A stretch of DNA of 39,234 nucleotides from Alphaproteobacteria bacterium (GTDB taxonomy: Bacteria > Pseudomonadota > Alphaproteobacteria > DSM-16000 > Inquilinaceae): assembly GCA_028281265.1 (NCBI GenBank), contig JANQKE010000133.1, forward strand, positions 1 to 39,234, written 5' to 3'. A program made the position numbers and the translations under genes. Numbering within the stretch: position 1 is the first letter of the stretch; every line of letters begins with the position of its first letter. The notes under the pieces are model-generated. The model ran no database searches. It saw nothing but the letters and a program-made list of their open reading frames with translations, and was not told where the DNA came from. Shown here piece by piece: positions 24,830 to 33,607 of the stretch.

Positions 24830-26110
24830 TCAGTAGCCGATCCATTCCGGCCGGCGTTCGAGGGTGATCTCGGCCACCTTCTCCATCGAGATGGTGCCGT
24901 TGGCGACCAGCTCGGCCACCTCCGCCCCGTCGGTCGAGCCGTTGACATGGCCGCGATAGATCATCGCCGTCATCAGGCCGCGGTGGTCGGTCTCGGTCCA
25001 GCCCGACGGCAGGCACACGCCTTCGAGGCTTTCCGGCACCCAGGCCATATCGTGTTCGGCCGACAGCGCGTACATGCCGTTGCGGATGTTCTCCCCGGTG
25101 ATGCCGCCGTTCTCGTCGGCCCACTCCATCGCTTCCTTCATGTAGAAGACCGAGCAGACGCCGGTGATGTAGTGCACGAGTTCGTATTCGGAGCCGCCGG
25201 CGACCTCCCGCACCAGGTCCATGCCCGGTGTGTCGTCGGTCCAGACCGTTCCGGTGCGGACCACGAACACCGTACCGTCGGCCGCTTCCCCGGCGGCGCG
25301 CATGGCGTTGGCGTCAAAGCCCCAGACATTGGCCATGAACTGGGTTTCGACCCCGACCGTGTCGCAGGTCCGCATCAGCGAGATGCCGGAGCCGGCGGTG
25401 TTGGCCATGAAGGCGTAGTCCGCGCCTTGCTGCTGCAAGGTCAGGCACTGCGCGGTGAAATCGCCCGGGGCCAGGGTGTAGTTGATCGGGTTCAGCACCT
25501 CGAAGCCCAGCTCCTCGGCATATTCCGAGCAGGCTTCCTTCGGCGCGTTCGGATAGGGGTGGTTGTCCCCCATATGGACGTAGCGCGCCGGCCGGTCCTC
25601 ACCGCGGGAGGCCCAGTCCTGCGACGCCCATTGCACCAGCGCCCGGCAGCCGTCGGAATAGGACGGGCCGTAGAAGAAGTTGAACGGTGCCGCCTTGGTC
25701 GACCGCTCGCCCTCCCCGGTGGGGTCGGTCAGGGTGCCGGCATAGGAGGCCGACCAATAGGGGATCCGGTCGCGCGCGACGAAGTCGACCAGCGCTTCGG
25801 TATCGGCGGTCCCCCAGCCCTGGACGGCGACCACGCCGTCCTGCGCGACCATGCGGCGATAGGCGGCAACCGCGCGGGGTGCCTGGTAGGAATAGTCGAC
25901 CGTCTCGAAGTCGATCATGCGGCCGTTGATGCCGCCATTCTCGTTGATCCAGTTCATCGTGTCGGCGATGGCACCGCCGAACGAGATACCGACGCCCGAG
26001 GTCGCACCGGAGAAGTCGGCGATGTGGCCGACCGGAATGTCCTGGGCCTGGGCGGCCACCGGCAGCACGAGCGCGCCGGCCGCCACGGCGGCCAACAGGG
26101 TTTTCTTCAT
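24830..26110 (-). CDS. ABC transporter substrate-binding protein (type I periplasmic fold, Liv family)
   Basis: A 426-aa periplasmic protein with a Sec signal (MKKTLLAAVAAGALVLPVAA, cleavage after AQA). The mature part begins IPVGHIADFSGATSGVG and contains WINENGGINGRMIDF and the later ENGGITGENIRNGMY, all typical of leucine/amide-type binding proteins. GGGAGGG precedes the start. livF follows 155 bp downstream on the same strand. The ligand cannot be read from the sequence. Confidence 0.88.
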   Translation of the reverse strand: MKKTLLAAVAAGALVLPVAAQAQDIPVGHIADFSGATSGVGISFGGAIADTMNWINENGGINGRMIDFETVDYSYQAPRAVAAYRRMVAQDGVVAVQGWGTADTEALVDFVARDRIPYWSASYAGTLTDPTGEGERSTKAAPFNFFYGPSYSDGCRALVQWASQDWASRGEDRPARYVHMGDNHPYPNAPKEACSEYAEELGFEVLNPINYTLAPGDFTAQCLTLQQQGADYAFMANTAGSGISLMRTCDTVGVETQFMANVWGFDANAMRAAGEAADGTVFVVRTGTVWTDDTPGMDLVREVAGGSEYELVHYITGVCSVFYMKEAMEWADENGGITGENIRNGMYALSAEHDMAWVPESLEGVCLPSGWTETDHRGLMTAMIYRGHVNGSTDGAEVAELVANGTISMEKVAEITLERRPEWIGY

Positions 26111-26480
26111 CTGTCGTTCCCTCCCGAACGGGTTTGCGCGGTTTTCCGCGGGGCCCGATCCACCGGGTCCCTTGTTGGCTCGGAACCGCTTGTGGATCAG
26201 GCTTTTAGAGATCTTTCACCGGCAAGGGAAGGGGGGACGGGTCCGGGCGGGCGGTTTCCGGCGCAACCGGTCGTTTCGGGTTGCCGGCAGGGAGGCCAGG
26301 ATCGCCCTCGCCCGGGCCGCCGGTCCCGCCGCCGACGGCCCGGGACGCCCGTCGCACACGGGTGCCATCGCCGTCGACCCGGCTGACCGCGGCCGCCGGT
26401 TGGGGTAAGCAGGCCGGGCCCGGGTGCCGCACATGGCCCCTTCCCGGCCCTTTCGACGCCGACGCTCCGCCGCCTGTCCC
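26111..26480. other. Divergent intergenic region, SBP and proB
   Basis: It contains no convincing gene. A CGCGG-TTTT-CCGCG hairpin (26137-26150) lies in the SBP leader. Promoters for both directions must lie here; none matches a consensus well enough to report. The far half is Pro/Arg-coding GC-rich DNA where the proB start is ambiguous. Confidence 0.35.
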
Positions 26481-27662
26481 ATGCCGCCCGACACCGATCC
26501 GACCGCCCTCTCCGCCGCCGCCGGGTCCGGATCCGGCGGGGTACCGCCGGGCGGCCTGGGGACCGCGAAGCGGCTGGTGGTCAAGATCGGTTCGGCCCTT
26601 CTGGTCGACGATGCCGCACACCGGATCCGGCAGAGCTGGCTCGACGCCCTAGCCGACGACATCGCGGCCCTTCGCCGCCGCGACGTGGAGGTGGTGGTGG
26701 TGTCGTCCGGCGCGATCGCGGCGGGGCGGGAGCATCTGGGCCTGACCGGCCGGACCCTGAAGCTCGAGGAGAAGCAGGCCGCCGCCGCCACCGGCCAGCT
26801 CCGGCTGGCCCACGCCTACCAGGAGGCGCTGGCCCGGCACGGCATCACCGTCGCCCAGATCCTCTTGACCCTGGACGACACGGAAGACCGGCGCCGGCAT
26901 CTCAACGCCCGCTCGACCCTCGATACCCTGCTCGGCCTCGGCGCGGTGCCGGTGATCAACGAGAATGACACGGTGGCGACGGCCGAGATCCGGTTCGGGG
27001 ACAACGACCGGCTGGCCGCCCGGGTGGCGGCGATGATCAGTGCCGACACGCTGGTGCTGCTGTCCGATATCGACGGGCTCTACACCGCCGACCCCAAGCG
27101 CGACCCCTCGGCCCGGTTCGTCGCCGAGGTTGCCGCGATCACCCCGGAGATCCTGGAGATGGCCGGTGCGGCCCTGCCCGGCTACGCCTCCGGCGGCATG
27201 GTCACCAAGCTCGCCGCCGCCGGGATCGCCACCGCCGCGGGCTGCCGCATGGCGATCGCCAGGGGGGAGACCGAAGGTGCTCTGGGCCGGCTGCTGGCTC
27301 CCGATGCCCGGGCGACCTGGTTCGCCGCCCAGACCGAGCCGCTGACCGCGCGCAAGCGCTGGATCGCCGGCGCCCTCAAGCCGATCGGCCGCATGACGAT
27401 CGATGCCGGGGCGGTGCGGGCTCTGCGGTCGGGCAAGAGCCTGCTGCCGGCCGGCGTGCACGGGATCACCGGCACCTTCGAGCGGGGCGATCCGGTCGCC
27501 GTGATCGGCCCCGACGGCACGGCGATCGCCCGCGGCCTCAGCGCCTACAACTCCGAGGACGCGGCCAAGATCCTGGGCCTGCGCAGCGGCGACGTCGCGG
27601 CGGTGCTGGGCTATGCCGGCCGCACGGCGATGATCCACCGCGACGATCTGGTCGTGCTGTAG
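26481..27662 (+). CDS. proB: Glutamate 5-kinase
   Basis: It phosphorylates glutamate in the first step of proline synthesis. The 393-aa protein has the amino-acid-kinase core: [12 protein letters not shown] (about residue 30), [29 protein letters not shown] and the DGLYTADPK segment. It also has the [14 protein letters not shown] signature and a C-terminal PUA domain (about residue 300 onward, [20 protein letters not shown]). ATG 26481 has no clear ribosome site; a GTG and ATG upstream are in frame, so the start is uncertain by 16-19 residues. proA is not in the window. Confidence 0.93.
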   Translation: MPPDTDPTALSAAAGSGSGGVPPGGLGTAKRLVVKIGSALLVDDAAHRIRQSWLDALADDIAALRRRDVEVVVVSSGAIAAGREHLGLTGRTLKLEEKQAAAATGQLRLAHAYQEALARHGITVAQILLTLDDTEDRRRHLNARSTLDTLLGLGAVPVINENDTVATAEIRFGDNDRLAARVAAMISADTLVLLSDIDGLYTADPKRDPSARFVAEVAAITPEILEMAGAALPGYASGGMVTKLAAAGIATAAGCRMAIARGETEGALGRLLAPDARATWFAAQTEPLTARKRWIAGALKPIGRMTIDAGAVRALRSGKSLLPAGVHGITGTFERGDPVAVIGPDGTAIARGLSAYNSEDAAKILGLRSGDVAAVLGYAGRTAMIHRDDLVVL

Positions 27663-27724
27663 GCCCCGGCGCGCCTTGATCTTGCTATCGGTCGAGCGTC
27701 CAGGCTGGACCGCGGGTGACCTCG

Positions 27725-27758
27725 GGGCCGGGCGGGGGCGGGCGGCCCCGCCCGGCCC
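27725..27758. terminator. GC-rich bidirectional hairpin between proB and the helicase gene
   Basis: A perfect 13-bp stem (27725-27737 with 27746-27758) with an 8-nt loop lies between two convergent genes. There is no T-run on either side, so it would be a weak or factor-assisted terminator. Confidence 0.45.
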
Positions 27759-27782
27759 GGTCCCCGATGCGCGCCGGGCGGA

Positions 27783-29186
27783 TCAGCGCGGGCTCAGACC
27801 GGCCAGCATCCGGCGCAGGCCGCCATCCTCGGATTCGGCCGCCGGCGCCCGCTCGCCGGGACGGGACCGTGCCGGCGCCGGACGGGCGGGGCGGCGCTCG
27901 GTCGCCTTGGGCGGGCGCTGCCGCGCCGGGGCGGTGGGGCCGGCGGCCGCTGCCGGCTTGTCGGTGGCCCGGCGGGGGCGGCGGGACCGTCGCTTGGCCG
28001 CGGCGTCCGGTGCCGCCGCGCGGTCCGTCTGCGGCGCCGGTGCCGCCCCGTTCGGGGCCGGTGCGGCGCCCTGGGTCGCGATGGCCTGGCCGATCAGCCG
28101 CTCAATGTCGCGCAGGAGGCCGCGCTCCTCCGTGTCGCACAGGCTGATGGCGGTGCCGCTGGCCCCGGCCCGGGCGGTCCGGCCGATGCGGTGGACATAG
28201 GCCTCCGGCACGTTCGGCAGCTCGAAATTGATCACGTGGCTGACGCCGTCGATGTCGATGCCGCGGGCGGCCACGTCGGTCGCCACCAGGATCGGCGCCT
28301 GGCCGGACCGGAAGGCGTCGAGCGCCCGGTCGCGTTGGCCCTGGCGCTTGTTGCCGTGGATCGCCACGGCGACCAGCCCGGCCTTCTGCAGGTGCTGGCT
28401 GACCCGATCGGCGCCGCGCTTGGTGCGGGTGAACACGATCGCGCGGTCGATGCTCCGGCAGCGCAGGAGCTCGACCAGGACCTCCCGCTTGTCGGCTTTC
28501 GGCACGTGGCGCACGGTCTGGTCGATCCGGTCGATCGGCTTGGCCGCCGGGGCGACCGAGGCCTCGACGGGCTCGTCCAGCAGGTCCTGGGCCAGGGTCC
28601 GGATCGGCTTTGGCATGGTCGCGGACAACAGGGCCGTCTGCCGGTCGCGCGGCAGGGCGGCGACGATCCGCTTGATCGCCGGCAGGAAGCCGAGATCGAG
28701 CATCTGGTCGGCTTCGTCCAGCACCAGCGTCTCGACCGCGTCCAGACGCACCGCCTTGCCGCCGAGATGGTCGAGAAGCCGTCCCGGCGTGGCGATCAGC
28801 ACGTCAACGCCGCCGGCCAGGGCGCGGATCTGCGGGCCCGGCTTCACCCCGCCGACGACCACCGTCGATGTGAGGCTGAGGTGGCGGCCATAGGTGGCCG
28901 TGCTGTCGGCGACCTGGGTCGCCAGCTCCCGCGTCGGGACCAGGATGAGGGCGCGGACCGTGCGGGGGCGGGGGCGCACCGGTGACGCGGCCAGCCGGTG
29001 GAGAAGCGGCAGGACGAAGCTCGCCGTCTTGCCGGTCCCGGTCTGGGCGATGCCGAGCAGGTCGCGGCCCTGGAGCAGCGGCGGGATCGCCTGGGACTGG
29101 ATCGGGGTGGGGGTGCTGTAGCCTTGATCGGACAGCGCGCGCAACAGGGGCTCGGCCAGGCCGAGCGATTGAAAGGACGAGGTCAA
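27783..29186 (-). CDS. rhlE: DEAD-box RNA helicase (RhlE-like)
   Basis: An ATP-dependent RNA helicase involved in ribosome assembly or RNA turnover. The motifs are in order: Q motif (GYSTPTPIQ), AQTGTGKT, PTRELA, TPGR, DEAD, SAT, IVFTRTK, DVAARGIDI and HRIGRTARAG. After about residue 380 comes an Ala/Pro/Arg-rich tail of 90 residues, probably disordered and RNA-binding. The TTG at 29186 is chosen because it aligns with the usual start (TSSFQSLGLAEPLL). An ATG at 29252 would add 22 residues of unlikely sequence. The leader of nearly 300 bp to the next gene is empty. Confidence 0.9.
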   Translation of the reverse strand: MTSSFQSLGLAEPLLRALSDQGYSTPTPIQSQAIPPLLQGRDLLGIAQTGTGKTASFVLPLLHRLAASPVRPRPRTVRALILVPTRELATQVADSTATYGRHLSLTSTVVVGGVKPGPQIRALAGGVDVLIATPGRLLDHLGGKAVRLDAVETLVLDEADQMLDLGFLPAIKRIVAALPRDRQTALLSATMPKPIRTLAQDLLDEPVEASVAPAAKPIDRIDQTVRHVPKADKREVLVELLRCRSIDRAIVFTRTKRGADRVSQHLQKAGLVAVAIHGNKRQGQRDRALDAFRSGQAPILVATDVAARGIDIDGVSHVINFELPNVPEAYVHRIGRTARAGASGTAISLCDTEERGLLRDIERLIGQAIATQGAAPAPNGAAPAPQTDRAAAPDAAAKRRSRRPRRATDKPAAAAGPTAPARQRPPKATERRPARPAPARSRPGERAPAAESEDGGLRRMLAGLSPR

Positions 29187-29480
29187 GAAAGGACTTTCGA
29201 AGACAAACGAACACGCGCACCGTGCGGCCGGGTCGGCCGAGGCGGGGTCCATGGATGAGTCCGGGAAGCTGGCGTGGATCAGCCGCCAAGGGCGAGCGGC
29301 CACACCGGTCGGGTGAGGCCATGCGTCATCCGCGCCGAGGGCGCGGGCGCCGGGTACCGAGGCTCGAAAACGGACGTGACGTCCGGAATATCCACACCGG
29401 CCTCGACCGACCACCGGTAGATGGACGCAGCCCGCCCATCTGGCAAGCCGGGTCCGCGCCCGTCAGCCTTGCGTTACCGG

Positions 29481-30998
29481 TCAGGCGTCCAGATAGCGGG
29501 CCCGGATGTGCTGCTTGTAGACCGCCGTGCCCAGCGGCGCGCCGGTGGCGTCTTCCAGGATCCGGTCGGTCGACGTGGCGGAGGCGCGGGCGTGGACATG
29601 GCGGCGCAGCCACGCCACCAGCGGGCCGAAATCGCCGGCCGCCAGCCGGTCGTCCAGATCGCCGATCGCCTCCCGTGCGGCCGCGAATAGCTGGGCCGCC
29701 GCCAGCGCCCCCAAGGTGTAGGTCGGGAAATAGCCGATCGCCCCCGACGGCCAGTGGATGTCCTGCAGGCACCCCCGCGCCTGGTCGGGTGGGGTGATGC
29801 CGAGCAGCTCCCGCATGCGCTCGTCCCAGGCCGCGGGCAGATCGGCCAGGGCCAGGTCGCCGGCGAGCATCGCCCGCTCCAGCCGGTAGCGCAGGATGAC
29901 ATGGGCCGGATAGGTCACCTCGTCGGCGTCGACCCGGATGAAGCCGCGGGCCACCCGCGTGGCCAGACGGTAGAGATTGTCCGCCGTCCAGGCCGGGCCG
30001 GTGCCGCCGAACGCGGCCGCGGCCCGGGGCGCGAGATAGCGCAGGAACGGCCGGCTGCGGCCGGCCTGCATTTCGATCAGCAGGCTCTGGCTTTCATGCA
30101 AGGTCATGCCGCGGGCCGCACCGACCGGCTGGCGCAGCCAGGGTTCGGGCCGGCCCTGCTCGTAGAGCGCGTGGCCGGTCTCATGCAGCATGCCCATCAG
30201 GGCGGAGGTGAAATCCGCTTCGTCATAGCGGGTGGTGATGCGGACATCCCCGTCCGCCCCGCCGCAGAACGGGTGGGTGGAGACGTCGAGCCGGCCATGG
30301 TGCCGATCGAAGCCAACGATCCCGATCAGTTCCCTTCCGAGTCTCTCCTGGACGTCGACCGGAAACGGGCCGGGCAGGGCGACCGGTTCCGGCTCGGCCG
30401 CCTGCCTGGCGATCGCCGCCTCGATCGTGTCGGGCAGGAACGCCGCGAGGTCCTCGAACAGCGTGTCGATCCGGGCCGACCGGCCGCCGGGCTCGTACTG
30501 GTCCAACAGCGCGTCGTAGGGCGACAGGTCCAAAGCTTCGGCCTTGGCCGCCGCCTCCTCCCGGGTCAGGCGCAGCACCTCCTCCAGCAAGGGCCGCAGA
30601 CCCTCGAAATCGGATCGCGCCCGTGCATCCCGCCAGGCGTGCTGGCACTTGGCCGCCGCCCGGGTCTGCGCGGCCACCAGGTCGGCCGGCACCGCCGTCG
30701 CATGCCGACGGACCCGGCCGATCTCGACCAGATTGGCCCGCTGCCAGGCATCCAGCGGCGCGCCGTCGACACCGGCCCGGTCGGGGTCGGCCTCGGCGGC
30801 CGCCACGGCCTCGCCCAGCGCCGGATCGGTCAGGATCTCGTGCCGGATGACGCCCAGGGTCGCCATCGCCTCTCCGCGATGGGGCGCCGCACCGTCGGGC
30901 ATCATCGTCTCCATGTCCCAGTGCAGGATGCCACGGGCGTGGTCGAGATCGGCGATCCGGGCGAACCGGCTTTCCAGCAGAGTGTACGGGGTGGACAT
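29481..30998 (-). CDS. M32-family carboxypeptidase (Taq type)
   Basis: A 505-aa zinc metallopeptidase that removes C-terminal residues. The HExxH zinc motif is visible in LHETGHALYEQG, with the downstream Glu in HESQSLLIE. ILHWDMETMMPDGAAPHRGEAM near the N-terminus is characteristic of the family (shown in part). Length equals the family norm. ATG 30998 starts MSTPYTLLE; a longer frame upstream is not protein-like. The 250-bp leader contains a complex inverted repeat (31122-31240). Confidence 0.92.
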   Translation of the reverse strand: MSTPYTLLESRFARIADLDHARGILHWDMETMMPDGAAPHRGEAMATLGVIRHEILTDPALGEAVAAAEADPDRAGVDGAPLDAWQRANLVEIGRVRRHATAVPADLVAAQTRAAAKCQHAWRDARARSDFEGLRPLLEEVLRLTREEAAAKAEALDLSPYDALLDQYEPGGRSARIDTLFEDLAAFLPDTIEAAIARQAAEPEPVALPGPFPVDVQERLGRELIGIVGFDRHHGRLDVSTHPFCGGADGDVRITTRYDEADFTSALMGMLHETGHALYEQGRPEPWLRQPVGAARGMTLHESQSLLIEMQAGRSRPFLRYLAPRAAAAFGGTGPAWTADNLYRLATRVARGFIRVDADEVTYPAHVILRYRLERAMLAGDLALADLPAAWDERMRELLGITPPDQARGCLQDIHWPSGAIGYFPTYTLGALAAAQLFAAAREAIGDLDDRLAAGDFGPLVAWLRRHVHARASATSTDRILEDATGAPLGTAVYKQHIRARYLDA

Positions 30999-31121
30999 GG
31001 GCGGACCTGACGGTGCGGAACCGGGGACGGGCCGGAGCGTGCGCCCGGACCGCCGGCGGCCGGTGCGCCTGTCGCCCTCATGCGGGGAGCGGGGTGTGCG
31101 GTCGCACCAGGTTGTTCCGAA

Positions 31122-31240
31122 ATAGGTCTGCTTCCAGGCCTTGGAGACGTCAAGGATGAACCGCAGCGCGGCGGCTTCACCGCCCCTTGACGTCTCCAGC
31201 ACCGGGAGAAGACCGGTCTCCAAGAGACAGGTCTACCTGA
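31122..31240. repeat. Complex nested inverted repeat in the carboxypeptidase leader
   Basis: The inner stem GGAGACGTCAAGG (31143-31155) pairs perfectly with 31185-31197, and its loop holds a GGCGG/CCGCC hairpin. Outer arms resembling AGGTnGACCTGTCTCTTGGAGAC flank it imperfectly on both sides. The block is about 120 bp and unlike the other repeat family here. It could be another MITE-like insertion or a structured leader of the downstream carboxypeptidase gene. Confidence 0.55.
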
Positions 31241-31255
31241 CGAGACATCCGCCGT

Positions 31256-31924
31256 TCAGACCTTCAAGCCGTCCAGCAGACCGGCCGGCGGCTCGATGTC
31301 GGGCAGGTTCCGCGGGTCGGGTACGGGCGCGCCGAAGCCGCGGGTCACCGGCACGACACCGGCCCAGATCGGCAGCGCATAATCCTCCTCGTCGTCGACC
31401 GGCGGGCCGGTGCGGACCTTGGCCGAGCCTTCGGCGATCGGCAGCGACAGCACCGTCGTCGCCTTGAGCTCCTGATCGGTCATCGGGCGCAGAAGGTCCC
31501 AGCGGCCCGGGCTCATCGCCTCGACGAACCGCTGCAGGTGGCGGGTCTTGGCCTCCGGATCGGTGACCTGCACCGCCCGGCCGAACAGCATCACCGAACG
31601 ATAGTTGACCGAGTGATGGAAGGCCGAGCGGGCCAGCACCACCCCGTCCATCAAGGTGACGGTCAGGCACACCTCCGCCCCAGCACTCCGGCGAAGGGCG
31701 CGGCTGGCGCTGGAGCCGTGCCAGTAGACATGGTCGCCTTCCCGCCACTGGAAGGTCGGGGTGACCATCGGCCGGCCGTCGAGCAGATAGCCGACATGGC
31801 ACTGGACGGTGGCATCGAGGATCGCGTCGATCGTTGCCCTGTCGAAATGGCCGCGATTGTGGTTGCGGCGCAGCCGGCTGCGCCCGGTCACGGGCAGGCG
31901 GGAGAGGGTGTCGGTCTGGGTCAT
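31256..31924 (-). CDS. Pyridoxamine 5'-phosphate oxidase-family FMN-binding protein
   Basis: A 222-aa split-barrel flavoprotein. The pattern HVGYLLDGRPMVTPTFQW, then YWHGSSASRALR and VNYRSVMLFGRA, is that of NimA-like/FMN-binding PNPOx relatives rather than true PdxH. Such enzymes reduce nitro compounds or handle flavin; the real substrate is unknown. It is transcribed away from the MocR/PdxR-family gene, whose product probably controls it. A TATATT (-10) at 31986-31991 on the minus strand fits its promoter. Confidence 0.82.
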   Translation of the reverse strand: MTQTDTLSRLPVTGRSRLRRNHNRGHFDRATIDAILDATVQCHVGYLLDGRPMVTPTFQWREGDHVYWHGSSASRALRRSAGAEVCLTVTLMDGVVLARSAFHHSVNYRSVMLFGRAVQVTDPEAKTRHLQRFVEAMSPGRWDLLRPMTDQELKATTVLSLPIAEGSAKVRTGPPVDDEEDYALPIWAGVVPVTRGFGAPVPDPRNLPDIEPPAGLLDGLKV

Positions 31925-31985
31925 CTCGGTTCGGAGGATCGCGGCGGATCAGGGGGACGTACCCTGGTCGATACCGGTCCGGTGG

Positions 31986-32029
31986 AATATAAAGAAGATC
32001 CAGTTCCCAATCATCATACTGATCCACTT
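31986..32029. promoter_or_regulatory. Divergent promoter with paired AASTGGATC repeats (MocR/PdxR operator)
   Basis: On the minus strand AAGTGGATC (32021-32029) and AACTGGATC (31997-32005) are direct repeats with starts 24 bp apart. They flank the expected -35 position of a promoter whose -10 is TATATT (31986-31991). MocR/PdxR-type regulators bind direct repeats in divergent promoters, so this is the likely control point of the FMN-binding protein gene. Confidence 0.55.
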
Positions 32030-32035
32030 CGCGCC

Positions 32036-33496
32036 ATGGATGACGTCACCGCCCTGTCGTTGGGGATCGACCCGACCGATCCTGCGTCCAAGACCGACCA
32101 GATCATCCGTGCGCTGCGGGAGCGGATCGGCAGCGGCGCGATCCGGGCCGGCGGGCGTTTGCCCTCCAGCCGCGGCCTGGCCGCCGATCTGGGCGTGTCG
32201 CGCGGCACGGTCACCGCCGCCTACGACCAGTTGACGGCCGAAGGGTTCGTCGAGGCCAGACGTGGGGCGGGCCTGTTCGTCTGCCCGGATGTGGCGGCGT
32301 TGCCGGGGGTGGCGGCCGGACCCAAGGGGGCGCCCCCGCCGACCGCTGCCGACGATCGCCGGCTTGCGCTGCCCCGGCCGCTGCGGCCGGGTTATCCGGA
32401 CATGCGGCTGTTTCCGTATCGGGAATGGGGCCGGGTGCTGGCCCGGGTCGCGCGGGCCGAGCCGCACGCCCTGACCGACCCCATGCCGGCTTTCGGCGAT
32501 CCGGTGCTGCGCGGGGCGATCGCCCGGCACGTGCGGGAGTGGCGCGGCATCAACGCCGATCCGTCCCGCATCGTCGTCACCGCCGGTGCAGGGGAGGCGC
32601 TGGAGATCGCGTTGTCCGCCCTATGCCCGCAGCACAGCCGCATCGGGCTCGAAACACCGGGCTATCTGCGCTTGCGCGGCTGGGTCGCCCGGGCCGGCCA
32701 CATCCCCCACTGGCTGCCGGTCGACGGCCAGGGCGCTACCCTGCCGCCCGCCGAGGGGGCGGAGTGCCCGCGGGCGGTCATCCTGACCCCCTCGCACCAG
32801 TTCCCGCTGGGCGGCACGATGCCGACGGCCCGGCGACGGTCCTATCTCCGTTGGGCGGATGCGGCCGATTCGCTGATCCTCGAGGATGATTACGACAGCG
32901 AGTTTCGCTACGCCGGCCGGCCCATCCCGGCCCTGGCCAGCCTCGATCGCCAGGACCGCAGCGTCTACATCGGCAGCTTCGCCAAAGTGTTCTTCACCGG
33001 CCTGCATCTGGGCTATCTCGTGGTGCCCGACCGGCATGTGGCCACGGTGGAGGCGGCCCTCGCCCGGAAGGGCACCCGGGCGTCGACCGTGGCCCAGCGG
33101 CCGCTCGGCCGGTTCATGGAGGAGGGCGGGTTCCACCGGCATATCCGCCGGGTCCGGCGGATCTACGCCCGGCGCCGGCAGGCGCTGGTGGCCGCCCTCC
33201 GCGACCGGTTGCCCGAGGGTGCCGGGTTCGACGACCACCCGGCCGGGATGCAGCTCGCCGTGCATCTGCCGGTCGGTACCGACGACGGGACGCTGTGTCG
33301 CAGGCTTGCCGACCGCGGCGTGGTGGCCCGGCCGCTGTCACCGCATCACGGCCCCCGGCACCCGGGCCCGCCCGGACTGCTCCTGGGCTTCTGCGGCTTT
33401 GACGAGGACCAGATCGCCCGCGCCATCCCCGGCCTGATCCGCGAGATCGACCGGTCCTGTGCCTTGAACCAAAGGCGACCGGCTTTCGGCGATTGA
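32036..33496 (+). CDS. pdxR: MocR/PdxR-family transcriptional regulator
   Basis: A 486-aa regulator. Residues 15-85 form a GntR winged helix (GRLPSSRGLAADLGVSRGTVTAAYDQL, in part). The remaining 370 residues are an aminotransferase-like domain with the EDDYDSEFRY signature (283-292) and the PLP lysine K317 in IGSFAKVF. Proteins of this type sense PLP or an amino acid. Its divergent neighbour is a PNPOx-family gene, the usual PdxR arrangement, so vitamin B6 or flavin-enzyme control is plausible. ATG 32036 begins the DNA-binding domain. Confidence 0.88.
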   Translation: MDDVTALSLGIDPTDPASKTDQIIRALRERIGSGAIRAGGRLPSSRGLAADLGVSRGTVTAAYDQLTAEGFVEARRGAGLFVCPDVAALPGVAAGPKGAPPPTAADDRRLALPRPLRPGYPDMRLFPYREWGRVLARVARAEPHALTDPMPAFGDPVLRGAIARHVREWRGINADPSRIVVTAGAGEALEIALSALCPQHSRIGLETPGYLRLRGWVARAGHIPHWLPVDGQGATLPPAEGAECPRAVILTPSHQFPLGGTMPTARRRSYLRWADAADSLILEDDYDSEFRYAGRPIPALASLDRQDRSVYIGSFAKVFFTGLHLGYLVVPDRHVATVEAALARKGTRASTVAQRPLGRFMEEGGFHRHIRRVRRIYARRRQALVAALRDRLPEGAGFDDHPAGMQLAVHLPVGTDDGTLCRRLADRGVVARPLSPHHGPRHPGPPGLLLGFCGFDEDQIARAIPGLIREIDRSCALNQRRPAFGD

Positions 33497-33607
33497 TCCA
33501 GCGCATTGTCGGCTCCGGGGGCCGGGGCCAGGGATCGGTCAGGCCCGGGTGCGCTCCCTGTTGCTTCGCCGATCGCACCCGGCGCGATCCGCCCGGCCGG
33601 AGCCCGT

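Noticed and set aside
33488..33507. TTGAT-like FNR/anaerobox upstream of ccoG
   Set aside because: The second half-site does not match ATCAA.
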